Positions 1-8,308 of a stretch of 39,387 nt of DNA are shown piece by piece; the first letter of the stretch is position 1, and each line of letters begins with the position of its first letter. Source of the stretch: Rhodobacterales bacterium (GTDB lineage Bacteria; Pseudomonadota; Alphaproteobacteria; Rhodobacterales; Rhodobacteraceae); the NCBI GenBank assembly GCA_003228875.1, contig QIGK01000102.1, forward strand, positions 1 to 39,387, read 5' to 3'. A program made the position numbers and the translations under genes. Under the pieces are notes generated by a model. The model was given only the letters and a program-made list of their open reading frames with translations, searched no databases and was not told the origin of the DNA.

Positions 1-401
1 TGGTTGCTTTGGAACAGGCCAATAATGTCAAACCCGATTGGCTGCGGCGGCTTACCGTGATTGGTGCAGAAACGGCTGAGCAAGCTTTGCGGCTTAGCAA
101 AGCTCAATCAAAATATCTGGCAAAACAGGGCCAAAACCTGCCAGCCGCTGAAACCGCTTACCGATTTGGCGCGACCATAGCCTTAAATGATGCATTGGTT
201 TTGGCAGCCACGCTTGGCACAGATTTACCAACTGAATTAAGGCAACAGATCACGTTGGGGGCAGAAGCAAAGTTTCCGGTTGTTGCTGGTGATTTAATGC
301 CGCGCATTGCTGCTGGGCCAAAGCTGGGTGCTGAATTGCGCCGCCTCGAAAACCGCTGGATAAAAAGCCGGTTTAAGCTGGACAAATCCAATCTGCTTTG
401 A
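1..401 (+). CDS. CCA tRNA nucleotidyltransferase, C-terminal fragment (partial)
   Basis: The frame is already open at the window edge and ends at TGA 399-401, so this is the 3' part of a gene that starts outside the window. The remaining roughly 130 residues look like the C-terminal, RNA-binding end of alphaproteobacterial CCA-adding enzymes (poly(A) polymerase head family). The motif FPVVAGDLMPR, followed by GPKLGAELRRLENRWI, is the usual closing segment of that family. The enzyme adds or repairs the 3' CCA of tRNAs in the cytoplasm. The catalytic head domain lies outside the window, so activity cannot be judged. A TTG at position 9 is probably internal. Confidence rests on the C-terminal motif only. 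Confidence 0.7.
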   Translation, partial: VALEQANNVKPDWLRRLTVIGAETAEQALRLSKAQSKYLAKQGQNLPAAETAYRFGATIALNDALVLAATLGTDLPTELRQQITLGAEAKFPVVAGDLMPRIAAGPKLGAELRRLENRWIKSRFKLDKSNLL

Positions 402-436
402 AATGGTCACCTAAGCTTACCTAAACCGGATCGTTG

Positions 437-1036
437 ATGCCTTTTGAAACCCTGATAACCTTGTTTGCCCTGCTGTTGGCCATGGTTTGGACGCCGGGGC
501 CAAACAATGCCATGCTGTCAGCATCTGGCGCGCAATTTGGCCACCGGGCCAGCCTGCCCCATATTCTGGGGGTGGCGTTTGGGTTTCCGATCATGCTTTT
601 TGTCATGGCGTTTGGTTTGGGTGAGGTGTTTCTAGCTTCGGTAATTCTACAAGAAACCCTGCGCTGGGTTGGCGCGGCAATGCTGCTTTTTGTGGCCTTC
701 AAAATCGCCACCGGCAAACGTCCCGGCAAGGCTGGGGCGCGACGGCGTCCGTTCAGGTTTTATGAGGCCGTGGCCTTTCAATGGATCAACCCCAAAGCAT
801 GGGCCATGGCGATTGGCATTGTCGCTACTTTTATCACTGGCCAGAATCCCTTGTTGGAGGCCGCAATCGCTGCGAGCCTTGCATCCTTGGCGGGGTTGAC
901 CTCGGCCAATGGCTGGGTTTGGTTTGGCGTATGGATGCAACGCTGGTTACATACGGACCTGCGGTTCAGAATTTTCAACCTGTGCATGGCAGCCATCATC
1001 GTATCTGGCATCGTCATTTTGGTATTGGATAAGTGA
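437..1036 (+). CDS. LysE/RhtB family exporter (first of a pair)
   Basis: A protein of about 199 residues with several hydrophobic segments and the family hallmark near the N-terminus, TPGPNNAMLSASG, plus QWINPKAWAMA in the middle. LysE/RhtB proteins are inner-membrane exporters of amino acids and derivatives, usually about 200 residues, so this is full length. The substrate cannot be told. The start is ATG 437; a TTG one codon earlier is also possible. The stop overlaps the start of the next LysE-type gene (TGATG, 1034-1038), so the two are translationally coupled. The gene lies 35 bases after the CCA enzyme and could be co-transcribed with it. Confidence 0.85.
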   Translation: MPFETLITLFALLLAMVWTPGPNNAMLSASGAQFGHRASLPHILGVAFGFPIMLFVMAFGLGEVFLASVILQETLRWVGAAMLLFVAFKIATGKRPGKAGARRRPFRFYEAVAFQWINPKAWAMAIGIVATFITGQNPLLEAAIAASLASLAGLTSANGWVWFGVWMQRWLHTDLRFRIFNLCMAAIIVSGIVILVLDK

Positions 1037-1623
1037 TGTTGCCGGAACTCGCGCTTGTGCTGTTTGTTTTTGCCGGTCTGGCGACGCCCGGACCAAATGT
1101 TATTATGTTGCTGTCATCCGGCGTGCGATTTGGCTTTATCCGCAGCCTGCCTCATATTTTTGGCGTGGCTGTCGGAGTTGGGGTGATCGCCGGTCTTGCG
1201 GGGCTTGGCGTGGCAGCGGTGTTGTTAAACATTCCGGCATTGGCGCTGCTTTTCAAAATATTTGCCGCCGTTTGGATATTATGGCTGGCATATCGGCTGC
1301 TATTGTCAGCCAAGGCCCCCAAAGACCAAAGTGGCGAAAAACCTTTTACTGTGTTGCAGGCAGTATTGTTTCAATGGGTTAACCCCAAAGTCTGGGCCGT
1401 AGCCTTGGCGGCGGCTGCGGGGTTTGGCGGCAGCGCATCACTGCAAACAGAGGCAATGCAACTTGCCTTAACCTTTCTGACCGTAAACCTGCTTGTTTGC
1501 CTGTTTTATGCAGCAACCGGTAGTTGGCTGCGACCCTTGCTGGCAAGCCCGCAAATCTGGCGACGGTTTTTGATGGTGATGGCGGGGCTGATGGCCCTGT
1601 CAGCAGTGCTTATCTTTCTTTAG
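1036..1623 (+). CDS. LysE/RhtB family exporter (second of a pair)
   Basis: About 195 residues with the same plan as its neighbour: an N-terminal TPGPNVIMLLSSG motif, QWVNPKVWAVAL in the middle and a hydrophobic C-terminus. It is probably an inner-membrane exporter of amino acids or similar small molecules. ATG 1036 shares one base with the upstream stop; GTG 1033 is an alternative start. It looks like a diverged tandem duplicate of the upstream gene. Its last 24 bases overlap the end of the convergent gene on the minus strand. Confidence 0.85.
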   Translation: MLPELALVLFVFAGLATPGPNVIMLLSSGVRFGFIRSLPHIFGVAVGVGVIAGLAGLGVAAVLLNIPALALLFKIFAAVWILWLAYRLLLSAKAPKDQSGEKPFTVLQAVLFQWVNPKVWAVALAAAAGFGGSASLQTEAMQLALTFLTVNLLVCLFYAATGSWLRPLLASPQIWRRFLMVMAGLMALSAVLIFL

Positions 1624-2187
1624 AGATTGCCACCAAGGATCAACAGCCAGCGCGTCGCGCAGCGGTGTCTTAGTATGGCTAGGCGCGTTTTCGATATAAT
1701 CAAACGCTTCTGACAGGTTTTCACCATTCAGAGTTTTCAAATAGGCAATCCCGCGCGCCACTGAAAATTCCTGTTGGGTATGGTCTATAAAATTCGGCTC
1801 CAGATCGGTCCAGACCGCACCATCCCAGCCATTTTCAGCGCACCATTGCTGCACTTGCAAAACCACGCTGCCCATACGGCCCGCGCCCCCTGCGATATCT
1901 GCCCAGCCAATCCGGCCATGGGGCGCACGTTCGCGCGCCGCTAGATCGGCCTGTGCGGCATCTACAGTATCGCGGTTTGAGCGGATAACATGGGTAGCAC
2001 AAGGCATGCCAATCGTTGGGTCCAGACACACCACTAGCCCCATCTTGCGTTTGGGCGATATCCGGCTGAATTCCAGCGGCAATTGCGGCCCTTTGGTCAT
2101 TTGCCAATCGCCGCAGATATGGGAGGTAAGAATTTCCAGATCCCAGATCAGGCTGCCCCAGCCGATAATGGCAATGCGTTTGGACAT
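1600..2187 (-). CDS. GGCT-like (gamma-glutamylcyclotransferase fold) protein
   Basis: 195 residues. The N-terminus IAIIGWGSLIWD resembles the (Y/W)GSLI substrate-loop signature of the gamma-glutamylcyclotransferase/AIG2 fold, and LPLEFSRIS resembles the (E)F.R.S strand seen in some members. Family proteins act on gamma-glutamyl amines or peptides, but many remain uncharacterised, and I cannot confirm the catalytic glutamate. No signal peptide or membrane segment is visible, so it is probably cytoplasmic. It starts at ATG 2187 and converges on the second LysE-type exporter with a 24-base overlap. Function is inferred from two short motifs, so treat it as a fold-level guess. Confidence 0.5.
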   Translation of the reverse strand: MSKRIAIIGWGSLIWDLEILTSHICGDWQMTKGPQLPLEFSRISPKRKMGLVVCLDPTIGMPCATHVIRSNRDTVDAAQADLAARERAPHGRIGWADIAGGAGRMGSVVLQVQQWCAENGWDGAVWTDLEPNFIDHTQQEFSVARGIAYLKTLNGENLSEAFDYIENAPSHTKTPLRDALAVDPWWQSLKKDKHC

Positions 2188-2263
2188 TTAGGTGACAAGC
2201 TCCGAATAGTGGGTAAGATCAATTTTTTCGTTCGGATTTGAATTAGCAGTCCAAAACATTTTA

Positions 2264-3430
2264 TCAAAAGGGAATCTGATAAAGCAAATAGGATTTGGAA
2301 ATATTGTTACTGTCCAGCCCGTAATGCGGCAAATACCAGACCACCGCATAGGCAAGCGCCATCCCGGCTAAAATAGCGACTCGCAATTTGGAAAGGCCTG
2401 CCTTTTTGGTATTATTTTCAACCGAACCGCCAACCAGCAATACCAATAGAAAAATGCTTACTGCATGAATGTAAATAAAACGGCCCCAGTCATGGGCAAG
2501 CATTGCTAGCAACAATGTGCCACCCACGCTGATACCAAACAGAATTAATACAAGGGGATTTTTGAATATTTGTAAAACCAATGCCCGAACCGGAATAAAC
2601 GCAAGAAAAACCAGAAAAATAGTGCCTAGATAAAAGCTGATATAGTTATTCTCGGCAATACGTTCCGCAACGCTTTGTTGCGCATATTCCATATCCCGCG
2701 CCAGCGCCCTGATCGCTCCACCCAGCCATGGTGATCCATCCGGAGAGAGCGCCAAAGCGATCTTGACGGCGGTCAGCATATCGCCGGGGTTTTGAAAGCT
2801 GACCCAAAATGCAACCAGACTGATGGCTATCAGAAAAGCCGTTATCATGGTTCGTTGGAGGGTGATTTTAGCCCTAAGCAAAAATACGATAACAAAATAT
2901 GGCAACCATATCGCCAACATTTCATGGGTCAGAATAATCAACGGGTATAGCGCAAGAATAAAATAAAAAGTGAATTCTAATTTACGCAAAGATTTGGTTT
3001 TTGCTACATAAACCAGCCAAGCTAAAAGTGCAAAAATGATGATTTCTTTTCGAAACCCGCCTTGGGCATCGTGGATTTGAAATAGGAATATAAACGGTGA
3101 GACGATTAGAAAGACAAAAGGCAGGATATTTTTCTGGCCAATCAAAAGCAAATAGGAAAACCAGAAAAACATCCCGTAGCAAAGCAGATAAACACCCAGA
3201 ACCAGATAACTTGGATGGATAGAAAGCACATTTCCCAACCAAAGCAGCGCCTCTCCAAACAAACCACGGCGCACAAACCCGCCCTGATAATTGATCAGCC
3301 AATCGCCAACCGTCCAGACATTTTTAATCTGGATGTGTTCAACAGCGTTAAACGCTGTCACAAAAAACGCTGTGAGCAGAAAAACCGGCAGGATGCGTTT
3401 TATCCAGCTATCAATTGCATGAATGGTCAA
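2264..3430 (-). CDS. Polytopic membrane protein, GGFVRRG motif, unknown function
   Basis: 388 residues, mostly hydrophobic, with about ten predicted membrane segments. After the first segment comes a loop reading DWLINYQGGFVRRGLFGE. A GFVRRGL motif of this kind recurs in uncharacterised bacterial membrane proteins that resemble GT-C type glycosyltransferases, but I see no clear catalytic site and make no functional claim beyond a possible envelope role. The start appears to be TTG 3428-3430, only four bases after the hemF stop, so translation is probably coupled to hemF. No in-frame ATG lies near this point. Its base composition is more AT-rich than that of its neighbours. Confidence 0.65.
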   Translation of the reverse strand: MTIHAIDSWIKRILPVFLLTAFFVTAFNAVEHIQIKNVWTVGDWLINYQGGFVRRGLFGEALLWLGNVLSIHPSYLVLGVYLLCYGMFFWFSYLLLIGQKNILPFVFLIVSPFIFLFQIHDAQGGFRKEIIIFALLAWLVYVAKTKSLRKLEFTFYFILALYPLIILTHEMLAIWLPYFVIVFLLRAKITLQRTMITAFLIAISLVAFWVSFQNPGDMLTAVKIALALSPDGSPWLGGAIRALARDMEYAQQSVAERIAENNYISFYLGTIFLVFLAFIPVRALVLQIFKNPLVLILFGISVGGTLLLAMLAHDWGRFIYIHAVSIFLLVLLVGGSVENNTKKAGLSKLRVAILAGMALAYAVVWYLPHYGLDSNNISKSYLLYQIPF

Positions 3431-3434
3431 GAAA

Positions 3435-4331
3435 TCAAGGCCACTTACATTCGGGGGGCAAAGACATCAGCACCGCCTCGGGGTTATGGCCGGTTTGCAA
3501 CCCAAATTGGGTGCCGCGATCATAGACCAGATTAAATTCCGCGTAACGCCCGCGTTTGATCAACTGAACCTCTCGATCATCATCTGTCCACGCGGTGAAC
3601 ATGTGTTTTTCGGTTATGGGCAGGTATGCTTTTAGAAAACTGCGGCCCACGTCTTGAGTAAAAGCAAAATCGGTCTCCCAGTCGCCGGTATTGTGGTCAT
3701 CATAAAAAATACCACCCACGCCGCGCGGTTCATTCCAGTGTTTGATCATAAAATATTCGTCAGCCCATTGCTTAAAGCGCGGGTAATATTCGAGATCATG
3801 GGCATTACAGGCCTTGGCCAGCTCAGCGTGGAAAAACGTGGTATCCTCAACGTTTTCGACCATCGGGTTCAGGTCTGCGCCGCCGCCAAACCACCAACCA
3901 TGCGGGGTCCAGAACATGCGGGTGTTCATATGAACCGCTGGTGTTTTTGGTGAACGCATATGCGCCACCAGTGAAATGCCCGCAGCCCAGAAACGCGGGT
4001 CATCCGCCAGCCCTGCCAAACCGGGGCGCGCCATCATGGATTTTTGCGCCGCTGCGCCAAGCTGGCCATAAACCGTTGAGATATTAACGCCAACTTTTTC
4101 AAAAACCCGGCCTTGACGCATCACCGACATTTCACCGCCCCCAGCATCTACGCCATCGCCGCCGTCACGTTTTGTTGGTTTACGTTTAAAGCGGCCCGCA
4201 GCCAGACCGGCAAAAGGGCCTTGGGTTTGCGCGTCTTCAATCGCCTCAAAAGCACCACATATCTGATTGCGCAAATCTAGAAACCATGCCGAAGCGCGGG
4301 TTTTTTCGATGGTCAGATTGCCAGATGTCAT
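3435..4331 (-). CDS. hemF: Oxygen-dependent coproporphyrinogen III oxidase
   Basis: This enzyme oxidatively decarboxylates coproporphyrinogen III to protoporphyrinogen IX in haem (and bacteriochlorophyll) synthesis, using O2. The 298 residues match the family length. Conserved blocks are visible: HMNTR (134-138), WWFGGGADLNP (146-156), EPRGVGGIFYDD (201-212) and the C-terminal GRYAEFNLVYDRGTQFGL (261-278). ATG 4331 is chosen because upstream in-frame sequence to 4553 is unlike the family and includes no conserved block. The gene is divergent from the ABC exporter pair across 254 bases and is followed directly by a membrane-protein gene. No clear FNR box was seen upstream. Confidence 0.95.
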   Translation of the reverse strand: MTSGNLTIEKTRASAWFLDLRNQICGAFEAIEDAQTQGPFAGLAAGRFKRKPTKRDGGDGVDAGGGEMSVMRQGRVFEKVGVNISTVYGQLGAAAQKSMMARPGLAGLADDPRFWAAGISLVAHMRSPKTPAVHMNTRMFWTPHGWWFGGGADLNPMVENVEDTTFFHAELAKACNAHDLEYYPRFKQWADEYFMIKHWNEPRGVGGIFYDDHNTGDWETDFAFTQDVGRSFLKAYLPITEKHMFTAWTDDDREVQLIKRGRYAEFNLVYDRGTQFGLQTGHNPEAVLMSLPPECKWP

Positions 4332-4413
4332 ACAAAACCCCAAAGTTAGATCACAGCATGGAATAGCGGAGTCGCAGCCACTATCCAACCAGAAATTTTT
4401 CTGTGCAATGCCG

Positions 4414-4442
4414 TTGACTGCGACAGAATAGCACATTATAGC
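4414..4442 (+). promoter_or_regulatory. Candidate sigma-70 promoter for the ABC exporter pair
   Basis: TTGACT at 4414-4419 and TATAGC at 4437-4442 are separated by 17 bases, about 145 bases before the first ABC exporter. The -35 match is good and the -10 is moderate. This is pattern recognition only. Confidence 0.3.
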
Positions 4443-4585
4443 TGGCCTACCTAACATGGTGGAGAACGTGCAATGCCAATAATCTGGACAGATATTTACA
4501 GCCTTTAGGCCACCGGATTCGGGGCCAACTGGCCCGCTGCACGTTAATTTCATATAATCTATTCGCCCGATGAAAGGGCACCCCC

Positions 4586-6418
4586 ATGTTCAAAAAATTT
4601 GAAAATTTGGTTAATCCTTTTGCGGCGTATGATGAAAGCACCCCGCCTGCTGGTCTGTGGGATTACATCAAAACCCAGCTTTATCCGTTTCGCAAATGGC
4701 TGCCGGTGATGGCGTTTTTGGGCGTTTTAACTGCGTTGATGGAAAGCGGGCTGATTTTTTATTCCGGCCGTATTATTGACATGATGAACGCCGCTGGTGT
4801 TGAAAACATGTGGGCCTTGCATGGCATGGAATTGCTGATCGCAGCACTGTTTGTGCTGTTTTTGCGGCCTCTGCTTATCACGTCAAACCATTTGTTTCTG
4901 GAACAAACCCTTGCGGGAAATATGCAGGAACAAGCCCGCTGGCAGGCCCATAAACACCTGTTGGGGCAGTCCACTGATTTTTTTCAAAATGATTTTACCG
5001 GCAGGCTGGCTAACCGCGTTATGCAAATGGGGCCTTCTGTTGAAGACAGCACCTATATGGCGCTGGAGGGCATCTGGTATGCGGCCACCTATGTTTTGGG
5101 CGCGATACTGGTGCTGGCCACCATTGATATCCGGCTGGCTTTGCCAATGATGATCTGGCTGGTGGTTTATATTCTGTTTGTCAAACGGATTGCTACAAAG
5201 GTGGCAAAAGCCTCGGAAAAGATGTCCGAGACCAAATCATTGGTTACGGGTCGGATTGTCGATGCTTATGCCAATATCGAAACCGTAAAACTGTTTGCCC
5301 ATGGCAAGCGCGAAGAAACCTATGCGCTGTCAGCCATGAAACGCCAGCGCATCCGGTTTTTGCGGTTTTTGCGCCTAATGACACGGCTGACCTTCAGCCT
5401 TGCCAGCCTGAACGGGTTGTTGATGGTTGGGGTGATCGGCCCGGCGATCTGGCTATGGACCACTGGCACAGTAAGCGTTGGCGAAGTTGCAGCCGCTGCC
5501 GCCCTGACCATCCGCCTGAACGGTATGACCGGCTGGATCATGTGGGTCACGGTGCGTCTGTTTGAACATGCGGGGGTGATGCGCGAAGGTTTGCAATCCC
5601 TGTCTGTGCCACGTTCGGTGACCGATGCAAGGGGCGCGCCAAAGCTGAAACTGACCACCGGCAAAATTGAGCTGCGCGACCTAAGCCATCATTACGGCAA
5701 AGGTATTGGCGGTTTGGACAATGTGAACCTGACCTTTAAAGCTGGCGAAAAGGTCGGGTTGGTCGGGCGGTCCGGTTCGGGGAAATCCAGCCTTGTAAAC
5801 CTGTTGCTGCGATTTCGCGATGCAGAAAACGGCGAAATATTGATCGACGGGCAATCGGTGCGGGGTGTCACCCAAGACAGCCTGCGCAGCCAAATCGGCA
5901 TGGTCACGCAAGACAGCTCACTGTTGCACCGTTCGGTGCGTGCCAACATCATGTATGGCAAACCCGATGCAAGCGAAGCCGAAATGCTGACCGCTGCCAA
6001 ACGGGCCGAGGCTGACGAATTTATCCAAAACCTGCAAGACCCGCACGGAAATACTGGCTATAGCGCCCAAGTTGGCGAGCGCGGCGTTAAATTGTCAGGC
6101 GGGCAACGGCAACGCATTGCGATTGCGCGGGTCATTCTGAAAGACGCGCCGATATTGGTGCTGGACGAGGCCACGTCAGCACTGGATAGCGAGGTCGAAG
6201 CCGCCATTCAGGAAACGCTTTATGGCGTCATGCAAGGTAAAACCGTGATTGCAATTGCGCATCGTTTGTCTACGATTGCCCAGATGGACCGGATTGTGGT
6301 GCTGGATGCGGGCCGCGTTGCCGAACAAGGCACCCACAAGGAATTGCTGGCGCTAAACGGGCTATATGCAGGGTTCTGGAACCGCCAATCCGGCGGCTTT
6401 ATCGACACGGAATCGTAG
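4586..6418 (+). CDS. ABC exporter, fused membrane and ATPase domains (first of a pair)
   Basis: 610 residues in the standard half-exporter layout: an N-terminal membrane domain of about six segments (roughly residues 35-330) and a nucleotide-binding domain. The ATPase motifs are intact: Walker A GRSGSGKSS near residue 394, signature LSGGQRQR near 503, Walker B ILVLDEATSALD near 522 and the H-loop IAHRLSTI near 557. Such proteins work as dimers in the inner membrane and export lipids, peptides or drugs. The substrate is not evident. The next gene encodes a similar protein 35 bases downstream, so a heterodimer is plausible. The start is ATG 4586 and the stop TAG is embedded in a REP-like hairpin motif. 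Confidence 0.9.
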   Translation: MFKKFENLVNPFAAYDESTPPAGLWDYIKTQLYPFRKWLPVMAFLGVLTALMESGLIFYSGRIIDMMNAAGVENMWALHGMELLIAALFVLFLRPLLITSNHLFLEQTLAGNMQEQARWQAHKHLLGQSTDFFQNDFTGRLANRVMQMGPSVEDSTYMALEGIWYAATYVLGAILVLATIDIRLALPMMIWLVVYILFVKRIATKVAKASEKMSETKSLVTGRIVDAYANIETVKLFAHGKREETYALSAMKRQRIRFLRFLRLMTRLTFSLASLNGLLMVGVIGPAIWLWTTGTVSVGEVAAAAALTIRLNGMTGWIMWVTVRLFEHAGVMREGLQSLSVPRSVTDARGAPKLKLTTGKIELRDLSHHYGKGIGGLDNVNLTFKAGEKVGLVGRSGSGKSSLVNLLLRFRDAENGEILIDGQSVRGVTQDSLRSQIGMVTQDSSLLHRSVRANIMYGKPDASEAEMLTAAKRAEADEFIQNLQDPHGNTGYSAQVGERGVKLSGGQRQRIAIARVILKDAPILVLDEATSALDSEVEAAIQETLYGVMQGKTVIAIAHRLSTIAQMDRIVVLDAGRVAEQGTHKELLALNGLYAGFWNRQSGGFIDTES

Positions 6419-6436
6419 GGCGGGCTTCAGCCCGCC
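6415..6436 (+). repeat. REP-like hairpin with GTAG head
   Basis: GTAG (6415-6418, containing the stop codon of the first ABC gene) is followed by GGCGGGC, loop TTCA and GCCCGCC: a perfect 7-bp stem between two exporter genes. A GTAG head followed by a GC-rich hairpin is the recognised layout of REP elements mobilised by RAYT transposases. A second hairpin of this type occurs at 35056-35081. Confidence 0.5.
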
Positions 6437-6453
6437 ACCACAAAGGACAGAAT

Positions 6454-8289
6454 TTGAAGTTTTTCGAAAACATGTTTGACCCGTTTGCCCCTGCCAACGG
6501 CGCGCCGCCCAAAACCTTGTTTGCTTTTGGCAAATGGCTTTATGCAGGGTCAGGCAAGGCGGTGGTTTTTATGGGTATTATCTCCACCCTGATCGGCTTG
6601 GCCGAGGTGCTGGCCGCGTGGATTGTCGGGCTGATCATTGATCGCATCGCCACCCATGGCCGCGATATCTTCTTTGACGGGTTTTTCTGGCCGCTGGTTT
6701 TGATTGTGGCATTTATGCTGGTGCTGCGCCCGATGCTGATTATGTTTCAGGCGGGGCTGAATGCGCTGACATTTGGCCCGGGCCTGTCGGTGCTGGGCTT
6801 GTTTCGCATGCATAAACATACCCTTGGCCAAAGCCTCGATTTCTTTGAGGATGATTTCGCCGGACGTATCAACCAAAAACAAATGCAAACCAATCAGGCC
6901 TTGGGCCAATTGCTGATGGAGCTGTTAAATGCCGTGGCTTTTGCCAGCGCCATGCTGCTGGGCGGCGCGGCTGTGATGTTTTCCAGCGATTACCGGCTGG
7001 CGCTGGCAATGCTTGGCTGGCTGGTGATTTATATTGCCGCCCTGCGCTGGGGCCTGCCACGCATTCGGGCGCTGGGCAAGGCACGCGCCGAGGCGCGATC
7101 GGCAATTTCGGGTAATTTTGTTGACAGTATTGCCAATATTACCACGGTAAAGCTGTTTGCCCATACGGATCTGGAAACCAAAGCCGCGCGCGAAACCCTG
7201 TTGCGGTTTCGCACTGCTGCGCTGAATTTCGGGCGGCAGGTATTCAGGTTTCGTATTGCCATTGCCATCCTGGCAGGGCTGTTGCCGGTGGCGTTGGTTG
7301 GATCTGCACTGGCACTTTGGTATACGGGCGACAGCCCAACAGGGGCGATTGTTACCGCCGGTATTCTGGCCTCGCGTCTGGGCGCAATGACAGGGTGGTT
7401 TTCATTCATGCTGATGGGATTGTTTGCCGATATCGGCACGGCTGAGGACGGCATTGCCACATTGGCCAAAGATTACACCTTACTTGACAGGCCCGAGGCG
7501 GCTGCGCCCCAAAACGTGACCGGCACAATCAGTTTTGACAAGGTTGGCTTTCATTACGGGCGCGAAAGTGGCGGCGGGTTAAACGGGTTTGACCTGACCA
7601 TCAAAGCCGGTGAAAAGCTGGCATTGGTGGGCAGGTCCGGTGCGGGGAAATCAACGGTTTTGGCATTGCTGATGCGGCTGCGCGATGTGGAAAATGGCGC
7701 GATTCTTCTGGATGACACTGACCTGCGCGACTTGACCCAAGACGGATTGCGCAAGCAAATCGGTATGGTCACGCAAGACACGAAAATGTTTAACCGCTCC
7801 GCCCGCGACAATATTCTTTACGGGCGGCCAGACGCCAGCGAGGCAGAACTGACCGCAGCTTGCGAACAGGCGCAGGCGATGGAATTTATTCTTGATCTGG
7901 AAGACAATCGAGGCCGAACCGGCTTTGACGCACGCCTTGGCGAGCGCGGCGTGAAACTATCAGGCGGGCAACGGCAACGTATTGCCTTGGCACGGGTGAT
8001 CCTTAAAAACGCGCCAATATTGGTGCTGGACGAGGCAACATCCGCACTGGATAGCGAGGTCGAAGCCGCCATTCAGGACACGATGCAAACCCTGATGAAA
8101 GGCAAAACCGTGATCGCCATTGCGCATCGTCTGTCAACCATCGCGCAAATGGACCGGATTGTGGTTCTGGATGAAGGCCGGATTATTGAACAGGGCAGCC
8201 ATAGCGAGCTATTGGCGATGGATGGCCAATATGCCAGTTTCTGGAACCGCCAATCGGGCGGTTTTATTGTTGCCGAAGCAGCGGAATAA
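6454..8289 (+). CDS. ABC exporter, fused membrane and ATPase domains (second of a pair)
   Basis: 611 residues with the same architecture as the upstream gene. Walker A GRSGAGKST lies near residue 392, the signature LSGGQRQR and Walker B ILVLDEATSALD are present, and the H-loop is IAHRLSTIAQMDRIV. The ATPase half is nearly identical in stretches to that of the first exporter, including runs of identical nucleotides around the Walker B region, while the membrane halves differ more. Both ATP sites look catalytically complete. The start is TTG 6454 after an AAAGGA ribosome-binding site. It converges on aspS with a 19-base gap. Substrate unknown. Confidence 0.9.
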   Translation: MKFFENMFDPFAPANGAPPKTLFAFGKWLYAGSGKAVVFMGIISTLIGLAEVLAAWIVGLIIDRIATHGRDIFFDGFFWPLVLIVAFMLVLRPMLIMFQAGLNALTFGPGLSVLGLFRMHKHTLGQSLDFFEDDFAGRINQKQMQTNQALGQLLMELLNAVAFASAMLLGGAAVMFSSDYRLALAMLGWLVIYIAALRWGLPRIRALGKARAEARSAISGNFVDSIANITTVKLFAHTDLETKAARETLLRFRTAALNFGRQVFRFRIAIAILAGLLPVALVGSALALWYTGDSPTGAIVTAGILASRLGAMTGWFSFMLMGLFADIGTAEDGIATLAKDYTLLDRPEAAAPQNVTGTISFDKVGFHYGRESGGGLNGFDLTIKAGEKLALVGRSGAGKSTVLALLMRLRDVENGAILLDDTDLRDLTQDGLRKQIGMVTQDTKMFNRSARDNILYGRPDASEAELTAACEQAQAMEFILDLEDNRGRTGFDARLGERGVKLSGGQRQRIALARVILKNAPILVLDEATSALDSEVEAAIQDTMQTLMKGKTVIAIAHRLSTIAQMDRIVVLDEGRIIEQGSHSELLAMDGQYASFWNRQSGGFIVAEAAE

Positions 8290-8308
8290 CACGGGCGGGG
8301 CGCAGAAC

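Noticed and set aside
4332-4553. In-frame upstream extension of hemF
   Set aside because: Not family-like and would fill the divergent promoter region; ATG 4331 gives the normal length.
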